A stretch of 15,804 bases of DNA, taken from contig DJOV01000103.1 in the NCBI GenBank assembly GCA_002437285.1, positions 1 through 15,804 of the forward strand, in the 5' to 3' direction. This DNA comes from Prevotella sp. UBA6429. GTDB taxonomy: Bacteria > Bacteroidota > Bacteroidia > Bacteroidales > Bacteroidaceae. Below the pieces are notes generated by a model. It was not told where the DNA came from, did no database searches, and worked only from the letters and a program-made list of their open reading frames with translations. Both the position numbers and the translations under genes were made by a program. The stretch's first letter is position 1. Every line of letters begins with the position of its first letter. Below are positions 7,816-15,501 of this stretch, piece by piece.

Positions 7816-8670
7816 TTAGCTCCCCAAACGCTCAGCCATCAGGATGACGAATGTGACGGCATAGCCCGGCAACTGTCGCCGCGACAACTGCAGGTCGCCT
7901 CCCTGCCTGACCATCAGCTGTCGGGAGAGTGACAGGCCGATGCCGCTGCCATGGGCCTTGGTGGTAAAGAATGGAACGAACAACTCGCGTTCCACCTCGC
8001 TGCTGATGGGCTTGCCGTTGTTGCTGACCGTCAACCCGTCGTTCCACCTGATGTCCACATCCCTGGCTCCGGCCTCCACAGCGTTTTTCAGGAGGTTGAC
8101 CAGCACCTGTCTCAACATGCCGGGATCGGCCAGTGCCACCCGTCCCGGCTGCAGGTGTACATGCCAGCGGAGCTGCGGATAGAGTGGCACAACGCTGCCC
8201 ACGAAGTCGGTCAGATCCACCTCCACAGGCTCCGGACTCTCCAGGCTGCTCAACTTGCGGTAATTGGCAACAAAGGCCGACAGCCCCGCACTGGTGTCAT
8301 GTATGGCGCGCAACCCTTCCTCATATTTCGACCCCTCCTTGACGGCACTGGCCAGGTAGGCCTGGCTGATGCTGGCGATGGGTGCCATGGCGTTCATGAT
8401 CTCATGCGTGAGCACACGCGTGAGCCGTTGCCAGGCGTCGATCTCCCTGTCCACGCCCATGCGCCCCACTTGGTGGCACATGTCGTTGAGCGCCCGTTGC
8501 AGTTCCCTCTCGCCCGGCAGCAAGCCCCGCAGGGGCAAGGCGAACATGAAGTCCTCATTGCGCACCGCCTCGCGCATGAGGTGCGCTCGGTCCTTCAGCA
8601 CCTTCTGGTGGCGCAGGAAGAGCACCAGCAGCGCAACGGCCCCGACAGCCAATCCGATCCAGAGCGTCAT
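7816..8670 (-). CDS. Compact NtrB-like sensor histidine kinase
   Basis: Membrane-attached kinase, 284 aa, expected to phosphorylate the regulator encoded just upstream. It has one hydrophobic helix at residues 3-20, a short linker, and the phospho-acceptor box RVLTHEIMNAMAPI (His89). The ATPase domain follows, with the N box VNLLKNAVEA (Asn196), a G1-like SNNGKPI (218-222 area, Asn in place of the common Asp), the F box FVPFFTTK and the G2 box GSGIGLSLSRQLM (241-253). There is no periplasmic domain, no recognisable HAMP and no PAS domain, so what it senses is unclear. The close His89 neighbourhood suggests the Bacteroidales kinases that normally pair with NtrC-type regulators. Its ATG overlaps the regulator's stop as ATGA, implying translational coupling. 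All catalytic boxes look intact. Confidence 0.92.
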   Translation of the reverse strand: MTLWIGLAVGAVALLVLFLRHQKVLKDRAHLMREAVRNEDFMFALPLRGLLPGERELQRALNDMCHQVGRMGVDREIDAWQRLTRVLTHEIMNAMAPIASISQAYLASAVKEGSKYEEGLRAIHDTSAGLSAFVANYRKLSSLESPEPVEVDLTDFVGSVVPLYPQLRWHVHLQPGRVALADPGMLRQVLVNLLKNAVEAGARDVDIRWNDGLTVSNNGKPISSEVERELFVPFFTTKAHGSGIGLSLSRQLMVRQGGDLQLSRRQLPGYAVTFVILMAERLGS

Positions 8671-9191
8671 CCCTTCTTCATTTTGGCGTACAACGTCTGC
8701 CGCGTGATGCCCAGCAGCGCGGCCGCCCGGCTCACGTTGCCGTGACAGCGGTTGACCACCTTGCGCACATGCTCGGTCTCCACCTCCTCGAGCGACGACA
8801 CCTCGCGGCTGGCGTCCACTGCATCCTTGAGCGTGCGCGCCAGGTCATCGTTGTCCCAGGGCTTGGTCACGAAGTCGGCCGCGCCGTCCTTCAGTCCCCT
8901 CACGGCGAGCTGTATGTCGGCATAGGCAGTCATCAGCACCACAGGCACATCGGGATAGCGCTTGCGCACAGCGCGCAACCAGAAGAGTCCATCCTGCCCG
9001 GTATTGGCACCGAGCGAGAAGTTCATGTCAAGCAACACTGCGTCAACACGCTCCTCGGCGAGCTTGGCCAGCAGCTTGTCGGGCTGTTGGAGGGTCAGCA
9101 CCCGTCCGAACACCGTAGCCATGCAGATTTTCACCGCCGTGAGGATGGCGGGGTTGTCGTCCACCACGAGCAAGGTTCCATAATCGTCCAT
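8667..9191 (-). CDS. Response regulator, receiver plus Fis-type HTH, no AAA+ domain
   Basis: DNA-binding response regulator of 174 aa. The receiver spans about residues 5-125, with acidic pocket Asp11/Asp12, phospho-acceptor Asp55 (LLDMNF), Thr88 and Lys110 (TKPWD). After a linker of about ten residues it ends in a Fis-type helix-turn-helix (about 134-172; GNVSRAAALLGITRQTLYAKMKK). The receiver, with GANTGQDGLFWL and DFVTKPWDND, resembles NtrC-family regulators of Bacteroidales. Those carry a roughly 240-residue sigma-54 AAA+ domain between receiver and HTH, and it is wholly absent here. The architecture is thus like RegA/PrrA and should act without sigma-54. It is the first gene of a two-gene minus-strand unit and diverges from the ABC genes, which are its probable targets. 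The ATG at 9191 lies about 25 bp from a TAACTTTG promoter element. Confidence 0.93.
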   Translation of the reverse strand: MDDYGTLLVVDDNPAILTAVKICMATVFGRVLTLQQPDKLLAKLAEERVDAVLLDMNFSLGANTGQDGLFWLRAVRKRYPDVPVVLMTAYADIQLAVRGLKDGAADFVTKPWDNDDLARTLKDAVDASREVSSLEEVETEHVRKVVNRCHGNVSRAAALLGITRQTLYAKMKKG

Positions 9192-9215
9192 ACGCTTGTC
9201 TTATTATTCTGCGTG

Positions 9216-9223
9216 CAAAGTTA
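9216..9223 (-). promoter_or_regulatory. Bacteroidota -7 element for the regulator-kinase operon
   Basis: On the minus strand the bases read TAACTTTG followed by C, matching the Bacteroidota TAnnTTTG consensus. A transcript starting about 7 nt downstream would have a leader of roughly 18 nt before the regulator ATG. The -33 TTG is not at ideal spacing: the nearest (complement of 9248-9250) leaves a 24-bp gap and falls inside the dyad described at 9243-9262. Confidence 0.7.
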
Positions 9224-9242
9224 AGCGGTTTCTGTCTAATAT

Positions 9243-9262
9243 TCATACAAGGGGGTGTATGA
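9243..9262. promoter_or_regulatory. 20-bp dyad, candidate operator in divergent intergenic region
   Basis: TCATACA (9243-9249) and TGTATGA (9256-9262) form a perfect 7-bp inverted repeat around a purine spacer AGGGGG. The site overlaps the expected -33 region of the minus-strand promoter and lies about 60 bp upstream of the plus-strand -7 element. That position suits autoregulation of the regulator and activation of the ABC genes by a dimeric Fis-type HTH protein. Binding is inference; the symmetry is directly visible. Confidence 0.5.
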
Positions 9263-9320
9263 TTTTCATCCAATCGGCATTTTCGGCCCTCCATGCGGCA
9301 CGCCCTGTCTGCAGAAAGCG

Positions 9321-9328
9321 TAACTTTG
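9321..9328 (+). promoter_or_regulatory. Bacteroidota -7 element for the ABC transporter operon
   Basis: TAACTTTG followed by CAC matches the TAnnTTTG consensus. No TTG is present at the usual 19-23 bp upstream, suggesting a promoter that needs an activator. A start near 9335 gives a leader of about 55 nt before the ATPase ATG at 9389. The element lies downstream of the alternative ATG at 9293, which argues against that start. Confidence 0.65.
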
Positions 9329-9388
9329 CACCGCCGGAAGGGGCTCTGTCCCACCGACACACGCAAAGCAAACAAAACAAAGCACATC

Positions 9389-10069
9389 ATGATAAAAGTA
9401 GAAAACATCACCAAGACCTTTAGCACCGACGAGGTGCAGACGCTGGCCCTCAATGGCGTGAGCCTGGAAGTGGAGGACGGCGAGTTTGTAGCCATCATGG
9501 GTCCCTCAGGCTGTGGCAAGTCGACACTGCTCAGCATCCTGGGGCTACTCGACAATCCTGACAGTGGCGCCTATTATCTCGACGGCGAGGAGGTGGGGCA
9601 TCTCAAGGAGCGCGAGCGCACGAAATACCGCAAGGGGCGTATCGGCTTTGTCTTCCAAAGCTTCAACCTCATCGACGAGCTGACCGTGGAGGAGAACATC
9701 GAACTGCAGCTGAAATACATCGGTGTGCCCCGCAAGGAGCGTGCCGAGCGGGTGCTCGACGTGCTGCGCAAGGTGAAACTCAGTCACCGCGCCAAGCACT
9801 ATCCGCAGCAGCTCTCCGGTGGCCAGCAGCAGCGCACGGCCATCGCCCGCGCCGTGGTGGGGCGCCCCAAGCTGTTGCTCGCCGACGAGCCCACCGGCAA
9901 CCTCGACTCGAAGAATGGGCAGGAGGTGATGGACCTCCTCAAGCAGCTCAACGACGAGGGCACCACCATCGTCATGGTGACCCACTCGCTCCACGACGCC
10001 AAGGTGGCCAACCGCATCATCAACCTCTTCGACGGGCAAGTCGTCGACAACACTGAAGACACTTTCTGA
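9389..10069 (+). CDS. ABC transporter ATP-binding protein (MacB/LolD type)
   Basis: Cytosolic ATPase subunit, 226 aa, driving the FtsX-type permease encoded 2 bp downstream. Visible motifs are Walker A GPSGCGKST (residues 38-46), the Q-loop region FVFQSFNLID, the signature LSGGQQQR, Walker B LLLADEP followed by the D-loop GNLDS, and the H-loop VTHS. The insert ERERTKYRKGRIGFVFQ is typical of the MacB/LolD/FtsE subgroup. The frame is open to an ATG at 9293, but ATG 9389 is preferred because MIKVENITKTF is the normal beginning of the family and the promoter element at 9321 lies between the two. The divergent two-component pair is the likely regulator. The substrate is unknown; export, resistance or envelope-stress roles are all possible. 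Confidence 0.95.
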   Translation: MIKVENITKTFSTDEVQTLALNGVSLEVEDGEFVAIMGPSGCGKSTLLSILGLLDNPDSGAYYLDGEEVGHLKERERTKYRKGRIGFVFQSFNLIDELTVEENIELQLKYIGVPRKERAERVLDVLRKVKLSHRAKHYPQQLSGGQQQRTAIARAVVGRPKLLLADEPTGNLDSKNGQEVMDLLKQLNDEGTTIVMVTHSLHDAKVANRIINLFDGQVVDNTEDTF

Positions 10070-10071
10070 CC

Positions 10072-12456
10072 ATGAAATCACTCCTCTATCTCTTTCGCCG
10101 CTACAAGCTCTCGACCCTGCTCAATGTGCTGGGCCTGGCCGTGGCCGTGGCGGCCTTCTACCTGTTCATGACGCAGGTGAAGTACAACAAGACCTACAAC
10201 GGCAACATTCCCGCCGCTGACCGCACCTTCCGCGTGGAGATGCGCGTCAAGCAGACCAACAACGGCGACTGGGGTGCCCAGTTGCCACGGCCCTTCGAGA
10301 CAGCCCTGAAGAAAGACCCGCACGTCAAGCAAGTGCAGAGCCTGATGAGCTGGGCCAACACCATGGACGTGCTGGTCAACGAGCACCCGTTCACGGTGAG
10401 CCGCACCACGATGAGCCTGCCCGGCCCACAGTTCTTCGGGGCCAAGCTGGTTTGCGGCAGCATGGACCAGTGGGCCGACTGCCAGCACGCCGTCATCACC
10501 CGGAGCGTGGCCGAGCGACTCTTCGGCAACGCGGTAAGCGCCCTGGGCAAGCAGCTCAAGGGCAAGCACGGCGAGAATGGCGGCAATCCCCTGACGGTGT
10601 GCGCCGTGTGTGAGGACTTCCCCGACAACTGCACGCTGAAGAACGGCATCTTCGACAGCTACGGCCAGTCGAACATGGACAACGGCTCGGAATGGAGCTA
10701 CAACCTCTATGTGCGCCTCGACAAGGCCGAGAGCCGCGCGGCGGTGGAGAAGTCGCTCACCCACGAGATCGTCAACCTCTTCGAGCCGGGCGCAACCGAC
10801 GCCGACTTCATCAAGGAGACGGGCCTCACCATCCGCCTGACGCCTGTGGCCGACATCTACTTCACCCAGCTCCAGCCCGAGGACAAGGGCAACCGCAACC
10901 TCGTCGGCGTGCTCGTGGCCGGAGCCTTCTTCGTGCTCATCGTGGCGCTGCTCAACATGACCAACTTCACCCTGGCAGAGACGCCCTTCCGCATGCGCGG
11001 CATCAACACCCGCAAGGTGATGGGGGCCAGCGTGGCCGGCCTCCGATGGGGCATGGTAGGCGAGAACGTGGTGCTGGGCACCGTGGCCGTGGGCGTGGCC
11101 TTGTTGCTGGTGCTGGCTTTCGAGCGGTCAAGTTTCTGCATGGGCCTGGTGTCGGGCGACATCCGCCTGGTGGTCCAGTGGCCGTTGGCCCTAACCGCCG
11201 CCGGCTTGGGCGTTGCCATCAGCGCCGTGGCGGCCGTCTTCCCTGCGTTCTACGCCACGTCGTTCGCTCCGGCACTGGTGCTCAAGGGTTCCTTCGGCCT
11301 CACACCACGGGGCCGCCAGCTGCGCGGCGCGCTGCTCTTCGTGCAGTTTGTCATCGCCTTCGTGCTGGTCATCTACGTGGGTGTGATGAACAGCCAGTCG
11401 CACTACATCTACCACGCCGACTACGGCTTCGACAAGGACCAGGTGGTCTTCGCCGCTCTCTCCCAGGAGGCCATGGGGCAGAAGGAGGCCATCCGCGACG
11501 AACTGAAGCAGTTGGCTTGCGTCAAGAGCGTGGCCTTCGGCAGCTCGGAGCCTGGAGACAACGACCAGCTCATGGGTTGGGGACGAGGCAAAGGCGACTA
11601 CACCATGAGCGTCACCGTGGTGCCTGTCGACATCAACTACCTGCAGACCCTGGGCATCCCCATCGTGAAAGGCCGCAACTTCAATGTCCACGACACCCAC
11701 GGGGCCTACATCCTCAACGAGGCGGCCATGCGCAAGTACAAGTGGCTGCAGGTGGGCAAGCCCATCGGCATCAAGGGCGGATGGGACGACCTCAACTACG
11801 ATGTCGTGGGCGTGTGCCGCAACTTCAAGCTCTACTCCATGCGCCAGGACAACGACTTGCAGCCCGTGGTCTTCATCATCATGCCACCCAAGATGATGGA
11901 GGAATGGGGCGACCGCTGCGGCAAGGTGTTTGTGCGCATCGACAAGAGCTACGACAAGTGGGAGGCGCGCCAGCAGATAGCCAAGACACTCGCCCGCATC
12001 GACAAGCAGGGCACGGCCGACTTCAACTTCCTCGACGACAAGCTGCAGCAGACCTATGAGGAGGAGTTCCGCTTCATCAACCAGATCAAGGGCTTTGCTC
12101 TCGTCTGCATCTTCATCACCCTCATCGGCGTGTTCTGCCTCACGATGTTCGACACCGAGTACCGGCGCAAGGAGATCGCCATCCGCAAGGTCATGGGCAG
12201 TTCCGTCGGGCAGGTGCTGGAGCTCTTCGCCATGAAGCAGGTGGTGCCGCTCATCGCGGCCTTCGTCATCGCGGCGCCTGTCGGCTACATGCTCAGCGCA
12301 TCGTGGCTCCAGAGCTTCGCCGACCACACCTGTGTCCAGTGGTGGATCTTCCCCGCGGCCTTCGTGCTGGTGTCGGCCGTGGTCTTGCTCACCGTCGTGG
12401 CGCAGAGCTGGCGCGTGGCAACCATGAACCCTGCCAACAGCGTGAAGACCGAATGA
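10072..12456 (+). CDS. FtsX/MacB-type ABC permease with two FtsX domains
   Basis: Inner-membrane permease of 794 aa. Helix 1 (about residues 17-35) is followed by a large periplasmic domain of MacB type. Three helices then appear near 277-299, 328-350 and 368-392, a further helix near 415-435, a second periplasmic domain, and three C-terminal helices near 672-692, 722-745 and 755-778, giving eight in total. The coupling motifs RMRGINTRKVMGASVAGLRWGMVGEN and RRKEIAIRKVMGSSVGQVLELFAMKQ mark the two FtsX repeats, and the end WRVATMNPANSVKTE is typical of Bacteroidota members. ATPase and permease are separated by 2 bp, so they are surely one operon. No membrane-fusion protein or TolC-like gene is nearby, so tripartite efflux is not supported. 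The permease may act as a mechanotransmitter or partner with proteins encoded elsewhere. Confidence 0.93.
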   Translation: MKSLLYLFRRYKLSTLLNVLGLAVAVAAFYLFMTQVKYNKTYNGNIPAADRTFRVEMRVKQTNNGDWGAQLPRPFETALKKDPHVKQVQSLMSWANTMDVLVNEHPFTVSRTTMSLPGPQFFGAKLVCGSMDQWADCQHAVITRSVAERLFGNAVSALGKQLKGKHGENGGNPLTVCAVCEDFPDNCTLKNGIFDSYGQSNMDNGSEWSYNLYVRLDKAESRAAVEKSLTHEIVNLFEPGATDADFIKETGLTIRLTPVADIYFTQLQPEDKGNRNLVGVLVAGAFFVLIVALLNMTNFTLAETPFRMRGINTRKVMGASVAGLRWGMVGENVVLGTVAVGVALLLVLAFERSSFCMGLVSGDIRLVVQWPLALTAAGLGVAISAVAAVFPAFYATSFAPALVLKGSFGLTPRGRQLRGALLFVQFVIAFVLVIYVGVMNSQSHYIYHADYGFDKDQVVFAALSQEAMGQKEAIRDELKQLACVKSVAFGSSEPGDNDQLMGWGRGKGDYTMSVTVVPVDINYLQTLGIPIVKGRNFNVHDTHGAYILNEAAMRKYKWLQVGKPIGIKGGWDDLNYDVVGVCRNFKLYSMRQDNDLQPVVFIIMPPKMMEEWGDRCGKVFVRIDKSYDKWEARQQIAKTLARIDKQGTADFNFLDDKLQQTYEEEFRFINQIKGFALVCIFITLIGVFCLTMFDTEYRRKEIAIRKVMGSSVGQVLELFAMKQVVPLIAAFVIAAPVGYMLSASWLQSFADHTCVQWWIFPAAFVLVSAVVLLTVVAQSWRVATMNPANSVKTE

Positions 12457-12528
12457 TGCGAATGACGCGGAATGACCATCGCAAAAGGCTAAAAAAAGAT
12501 AACAATATCATTTTCAGCCGGCAATCGC

Positions 12529-12560
12529 TTGGCATTTTGTAAGCATCTCCGTAACTTTGC
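12529..12560 (+). promoter_or_regulatory. Bacteroidota promoter for the M16 peptidase gene
   Basis: TTG at 12529-12531 and TAACTTTGC at 12552-12560 are separated by 20 bp, a close fit to the Bacteroidota -33/-7 consensus (TTG, 19-23 bp, TAnnTTTG). Transcription would begin near 12567 and leave a short A/T-rich leader of about 24 nt before ATG 12591. Just upstream, three imperfect GAATGA-type units (from 12451, 12460 and 12470) overlap the permease stop; no terminator is visible in this gap. Confidence 0.8.
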
Positions 12561-12590
12561 AGTATATATTTCACCAATATATTCATTTTT

Positions 12591-15407
12591 ATGAAAATCA
12601 GAAACGCAATCATCGCCTTGATGCTGTTGGTCTGTGGCACCGTCCACGCACAAATGGCAAGCATGACGATTCCCGCCGACACAGCCTTTCGGGTCGGCAA
12701 GCTGGCCAACGGACTGACCTACTACATCCGTTACAACAACTGGCCAGAGCACCGCGCCAACTTCTACATCGCCCAGAAGGTGGGCTCCTTGCAGGAGGAG
12801 GAGAGCCAGCGCGGTCTCGCCCACTTCCTGGAGCACATGGCCTTCAACGGCAGTGACAACTTCAAGGGCAACGACCTCATCGAGTGGTGCCGCTCCAAGG
12901 GCATCGAGTTTGGAGGCGACCTCAACGCCTACACGGCCATCGACCAGACGGTCTACAACATCGACAACGTGCCCACCAACAACCAGGGTACCGTCGACTC
13001 CTGCCTGCTCATCCTGCGCGACTGGTCGTGCGGACTGCTGCTCGAGCAGGACGAGATCGACAAGGAGCGTGGCGTCATCCACGAGGAGTGGCGCCTGCGC
13101 TCTTCGGCCTCAAGCCGCATGCTCGAGCGCAACCTGGAGAAGCTCTACCCGGGCTCCAAGTACGGCAAGCGCTTCCCCATCGGCCTGATGTCGGTCGTCG
13201 ACAACTTCAAGCGCAAAGAGCTCGTCGACTACTATCACAAGTGGTATCACCCCGACCACCAAGGCCTCATCATCATCGGTGATGTCAACGTGGCCAAGGT
13301 CGAGGCGGAGATCAAGAAGCTCTTCGACGGAATCAAGAACCCGGCCAACGAGGCTCCGCTCCTCGACGAGCAGGTGCCCGACAACGACAAGCCCATCGTC
13401 ATCATCGACAAGGACAAGGAGCAGCGCCTCTCCAACGTGGAGCTGATGTTCAAGCACGATGTCTTCCCCGACTCGCTCAAGCAGACGCCCTTCTACCTCG
13501 TCACCGAGTATGGCAAGCAGGCTGTCTTCTCCATGCTCAACGACCGTCTGAAGGAAGCGGCCGAGAAGGCCGACTGCCCCTTCGTCAGCGCTGGCGCCAG
13601 CGACGGACAGTACATCTACTCGAAGACCAAGGACGCCTTCGACCTCTCCGTGACGCCGAAGACCATCGACCAGAGTGCCGCCGCCCTGCAGGCCGCCTAC
13701 ACCGAGGTGCTGCGCGCTGCACAGTTTGGCTTCACGGCCACTGAGTACAAGCGCTTCCAGCAAGACTATGCAAGCCGCCTCGACAAGGAATACTCCAACA
13801 AGGACAAGCGCCGCAACGGCACCTTCTACGCCCAGGCACTCGGCAACTTCCTCGAGAACGAGGCCATGCCCAGCATCGAGACCACCTACCCGATGATGAA
13901 GCAGCTGTCACAGGCCATCCCCGTGGAGGCCATCAATGAGTTCCTGCCCGAGCTGGTGAGCAAGAGCGACACCAATATGGTCATCCTCAACTTCAACAAC
14001 GAGAAGGAAGGCAACGTTTACCCCACCGAGGAACAGCTGCTCAAGGCCGTCGACGCTGCCCGCGCTGCCAAGCTTGAGGCTTATGTCGACAACGTCAAGG
14101 ACGAGCCTCTCATCCAGCAGGCTCCCAAGGCCGGCACCATCAAGAAGGAGGTGAAGAGCAAGAAGTTCGACTACAGCGTCATCACCCTCTCCAACGGGGT
14201 CACCGTGCTCCTGAAGAAGACTGACCTCAAGAAAGACCAGGTCATCATGAGCGGCTTTGGCGGAACGGGCGAGGCCAACTACGGACAGGCCGACGCCGCC
14301 AACCTCAAGGCCTTCGACGACGTGATCGGAGCCAGCGGACTGGGCGACTTCACCAACAACCAGCTGCAGAAGGCGCTGGCCGGAAAGATTGCCAACGCCA
14401 CCCTCTCCATGGGCCGACGCATGAACATCGACGGCAGCTCCACACCCAAGGACGTGGAGACCATGCTGCAGCTCACCTACCTCTACTTCACCAACATCAA
14501 GAAGGATCCCGACTCTTACAACAAGCTCATCCAGCAGTTCAACGTCTTGCTGAAGAACCGCGAGCAGGCTCCCGAGACCGCACTCAGCGACTCGCTCACC
14601 GCCAGCATCTATGACCACAACTGGCGCAACGCGTCAATGAAGCTTGCCGACGTGCAGAACATCAACTACGACCGTGTCCTGCAGATGGCCAAGGAGCGCA
14701 TGGCCAATGCCGCCGGCTGGACCTTTGAGATCGTCGGCAACTTCGACGAGGCCACCATCCGCCCGCTCATCTGCCAGTATCTCGGCTCGCTGCCCGCCAA
14801 GGGCAAGGCTCCCAAGGCCGTGCGCGCCAGCCTGCCCACCACCAAGAACGTGGACTGCACCTTCGAGCGCAAGCAGGAGACGCCCAAGGCCACGGCCTAC
14901 AAGATCTGGTTCAACCGCACCATGCCCTACTCGCTCGAGAACGCCATCCGCGCCGACATCGCCGGACAGGTGCTCTCCATGGTCTATCTCAAGCAGATCC
15001 GCGAGGAGGCCAGCGCCGCCTACACCTGCGGAGCCACCGCACACGTGACCACCGCCGACGACGGCTTCCACATGGCACAGCTCCTGGCCTACTGCCCCAT
15101 GAAGCCCGAAAAGAAGGAGGAGGCCCTCAGCATCATGGACCAGGCCGTCAAGGACCTCGCCGTGAAGTGCGACAAGGAGATGGTCGACAAGGTGAAGACG
15201 CTCATGCTCAAGCAGTTTGACGACAACGCCAAGACCAACGGCTTCTGGAACAACATCGTCTACACCGACTACGCCCTGCACCTCGACGACTACACCGACT
15301 ACAAGAGCCTCGTGGAGAAGCAGACGCCCGAGAACATCGTCAGCTTCATGAAGACGATGCTCAAGGATGCCAACAAGGTCAACGTGGTCATGTTGCCCGC
15401 AGAGTAA
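12591..15407 (+). CDS. Periplasmic M16 family zinc metallopeptidase
   Basis: Two-lobed M16 (pitrilysin/PqqL-like) peptidase, 938 aa, exported by a signal peptide cut at VHA20|Q21. The inverted zinc motif HFLEH is at residues 78-82 (zinc ligands His78 and His82, catalytic Glu81). The third ligand is probably Glu166 in ERGVIHEEW, with Glu159 as the conserved companion. The first half (about 30-520) is the active M16 domain pair. The second half (about 535-938) repeats the fold without the HxxEH motif, as in PqqL, and should close the clamshell around peptides. The conserved arginine/tyrosine block of the C-terminal lobe may be EEASAAYTCGA (about residues 805-815). It has its own promoter and is followed by a terminator, so it is probably monocistronic. 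Substrate is unknown; turnover of periplasmic peptides is the default expectation. Confidence 0.95.
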   Translation: MKIRNAIIALMLLVCGTVHAQMASMTIPADTAFRVGKLANGLTYYIRYNNWPEHRANFYIAQKVGSLQEEESQRGLAHFLEHMAFNGSDNFKGNDLIEWCRSKGIEFGGDLNAYTAIDQTVYNIDNVPTNNQGTVDSCLLILRDWSCGLLLEQDEIDKERGVIHEEWRLRSSASSRMLERNLEKLYPGSKYGKRFPIGLMSVVDNFKRKELVDYYHKWYHPDHQGLIIIGDVNVAKVEAEIKKLFDGIKNPANEAPLLDEQVPDNDKPIVIIDKDKEQRLSNVELMFKHDVFPDSLKQTPFYLVTEYGKQAVFSMLNDRLKEAAEKADCPFVSAGASDGQYIYSKTKDAFDLSVTPKTIDQSAAALQAAYTEVLRAAQFGFTATEYKRFQQDYASRLDKEYSNKDKRRNGTFYAQALGNFLENEAMPSIETTYPMMKQLSQAIPVEAINEFLPELVSKSDTNMVILNFNNEKEGNVYPTEEQLLKAVDAARAAKLEAYVDNVKDEPLIQQAPKAGTIKKEVKSKKFDYSVITLSNGVTVLLKKTDLKKDQVIMSGFGGTGEANYGQADAANLKAFDDVIGASGLGDFTNNQLQKALAGKIANATLSMGRRMNIDGSSTPKDVETMLQLTYLYFTNIKKDPDSYNKLIQQFNVLLKNREQAPETALSDSLTASIYDHNWRNASMKLADVQNINYDRVLQMAKERMANAAGWTFEIVGNFDEATIRPLICQYLGSLPAKGKAPKAVRASLPTTKNVDCTFERKQETPKATAYKIWFNRTMPYSLENAIRADIAGQVLSMVYLKQIREEASAAYTCGATAHVTTADDGFHMAQLLAYCPMKPEKKEEALSIMDQAVKDLAVKCDKEMVDKVKTLMLKQFDDNAKTNGFWNNIVYTDYALHLDDYTDYKSLVEKQTPENIVSFMKTMLKDANKVNVVMLPAE

Positions 15408-15457
15408 ACCATAACCCCATCGAGCCGGCGCGCCACACGGCGCCCCGGCCATACATC

Positions 15458-15501
15458 ATCCGGAAGGATCAGCCCCAGCGGCTGGCCTTCCGGATTTTTT
15501 T
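15458..15501 (+). terminator. Rho-independent terminator of the M16 peptidase gene
   Basis: ATCCGGAAGG (15458-15467) pairs perfectly with 15486-15495. An inner stem CAGCC/GGCTG (15470-15474 with 15480-15484) closes a 5-nt loop, and a run of seven T ends at 15501. This is a textbook intrinsic terminator 50 bp after the peptidase stop. Confidence 0.93.

Noticed and set aside
9296..9313. A sigma-54-like -24/-12 promoter (GGCAC ... CTGC) before the ABC operon
   Set aside because: The GG (9297-9298) and GC (9311-9312) are 12 bases apart rather than the strict 10, and the regulator has no AAA+ domain to drive sigma-54. The TAACTTTG element just downstream is a better promoter.
9293..9388. ATG 9293 as start of the ABC ATPase
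   Set aside because: It lies upstream of the -7 promoter element at 9321, and the family normally begins at the MIKVENI segment (ATG 9389).
12451..12478. Three GAATGA-type units at the end of the permease gene as an operator array
   Set aside because: The units are only partly alike, unevenly spaced (9 and 10 bp) and partly coding; chance similarity is likely.
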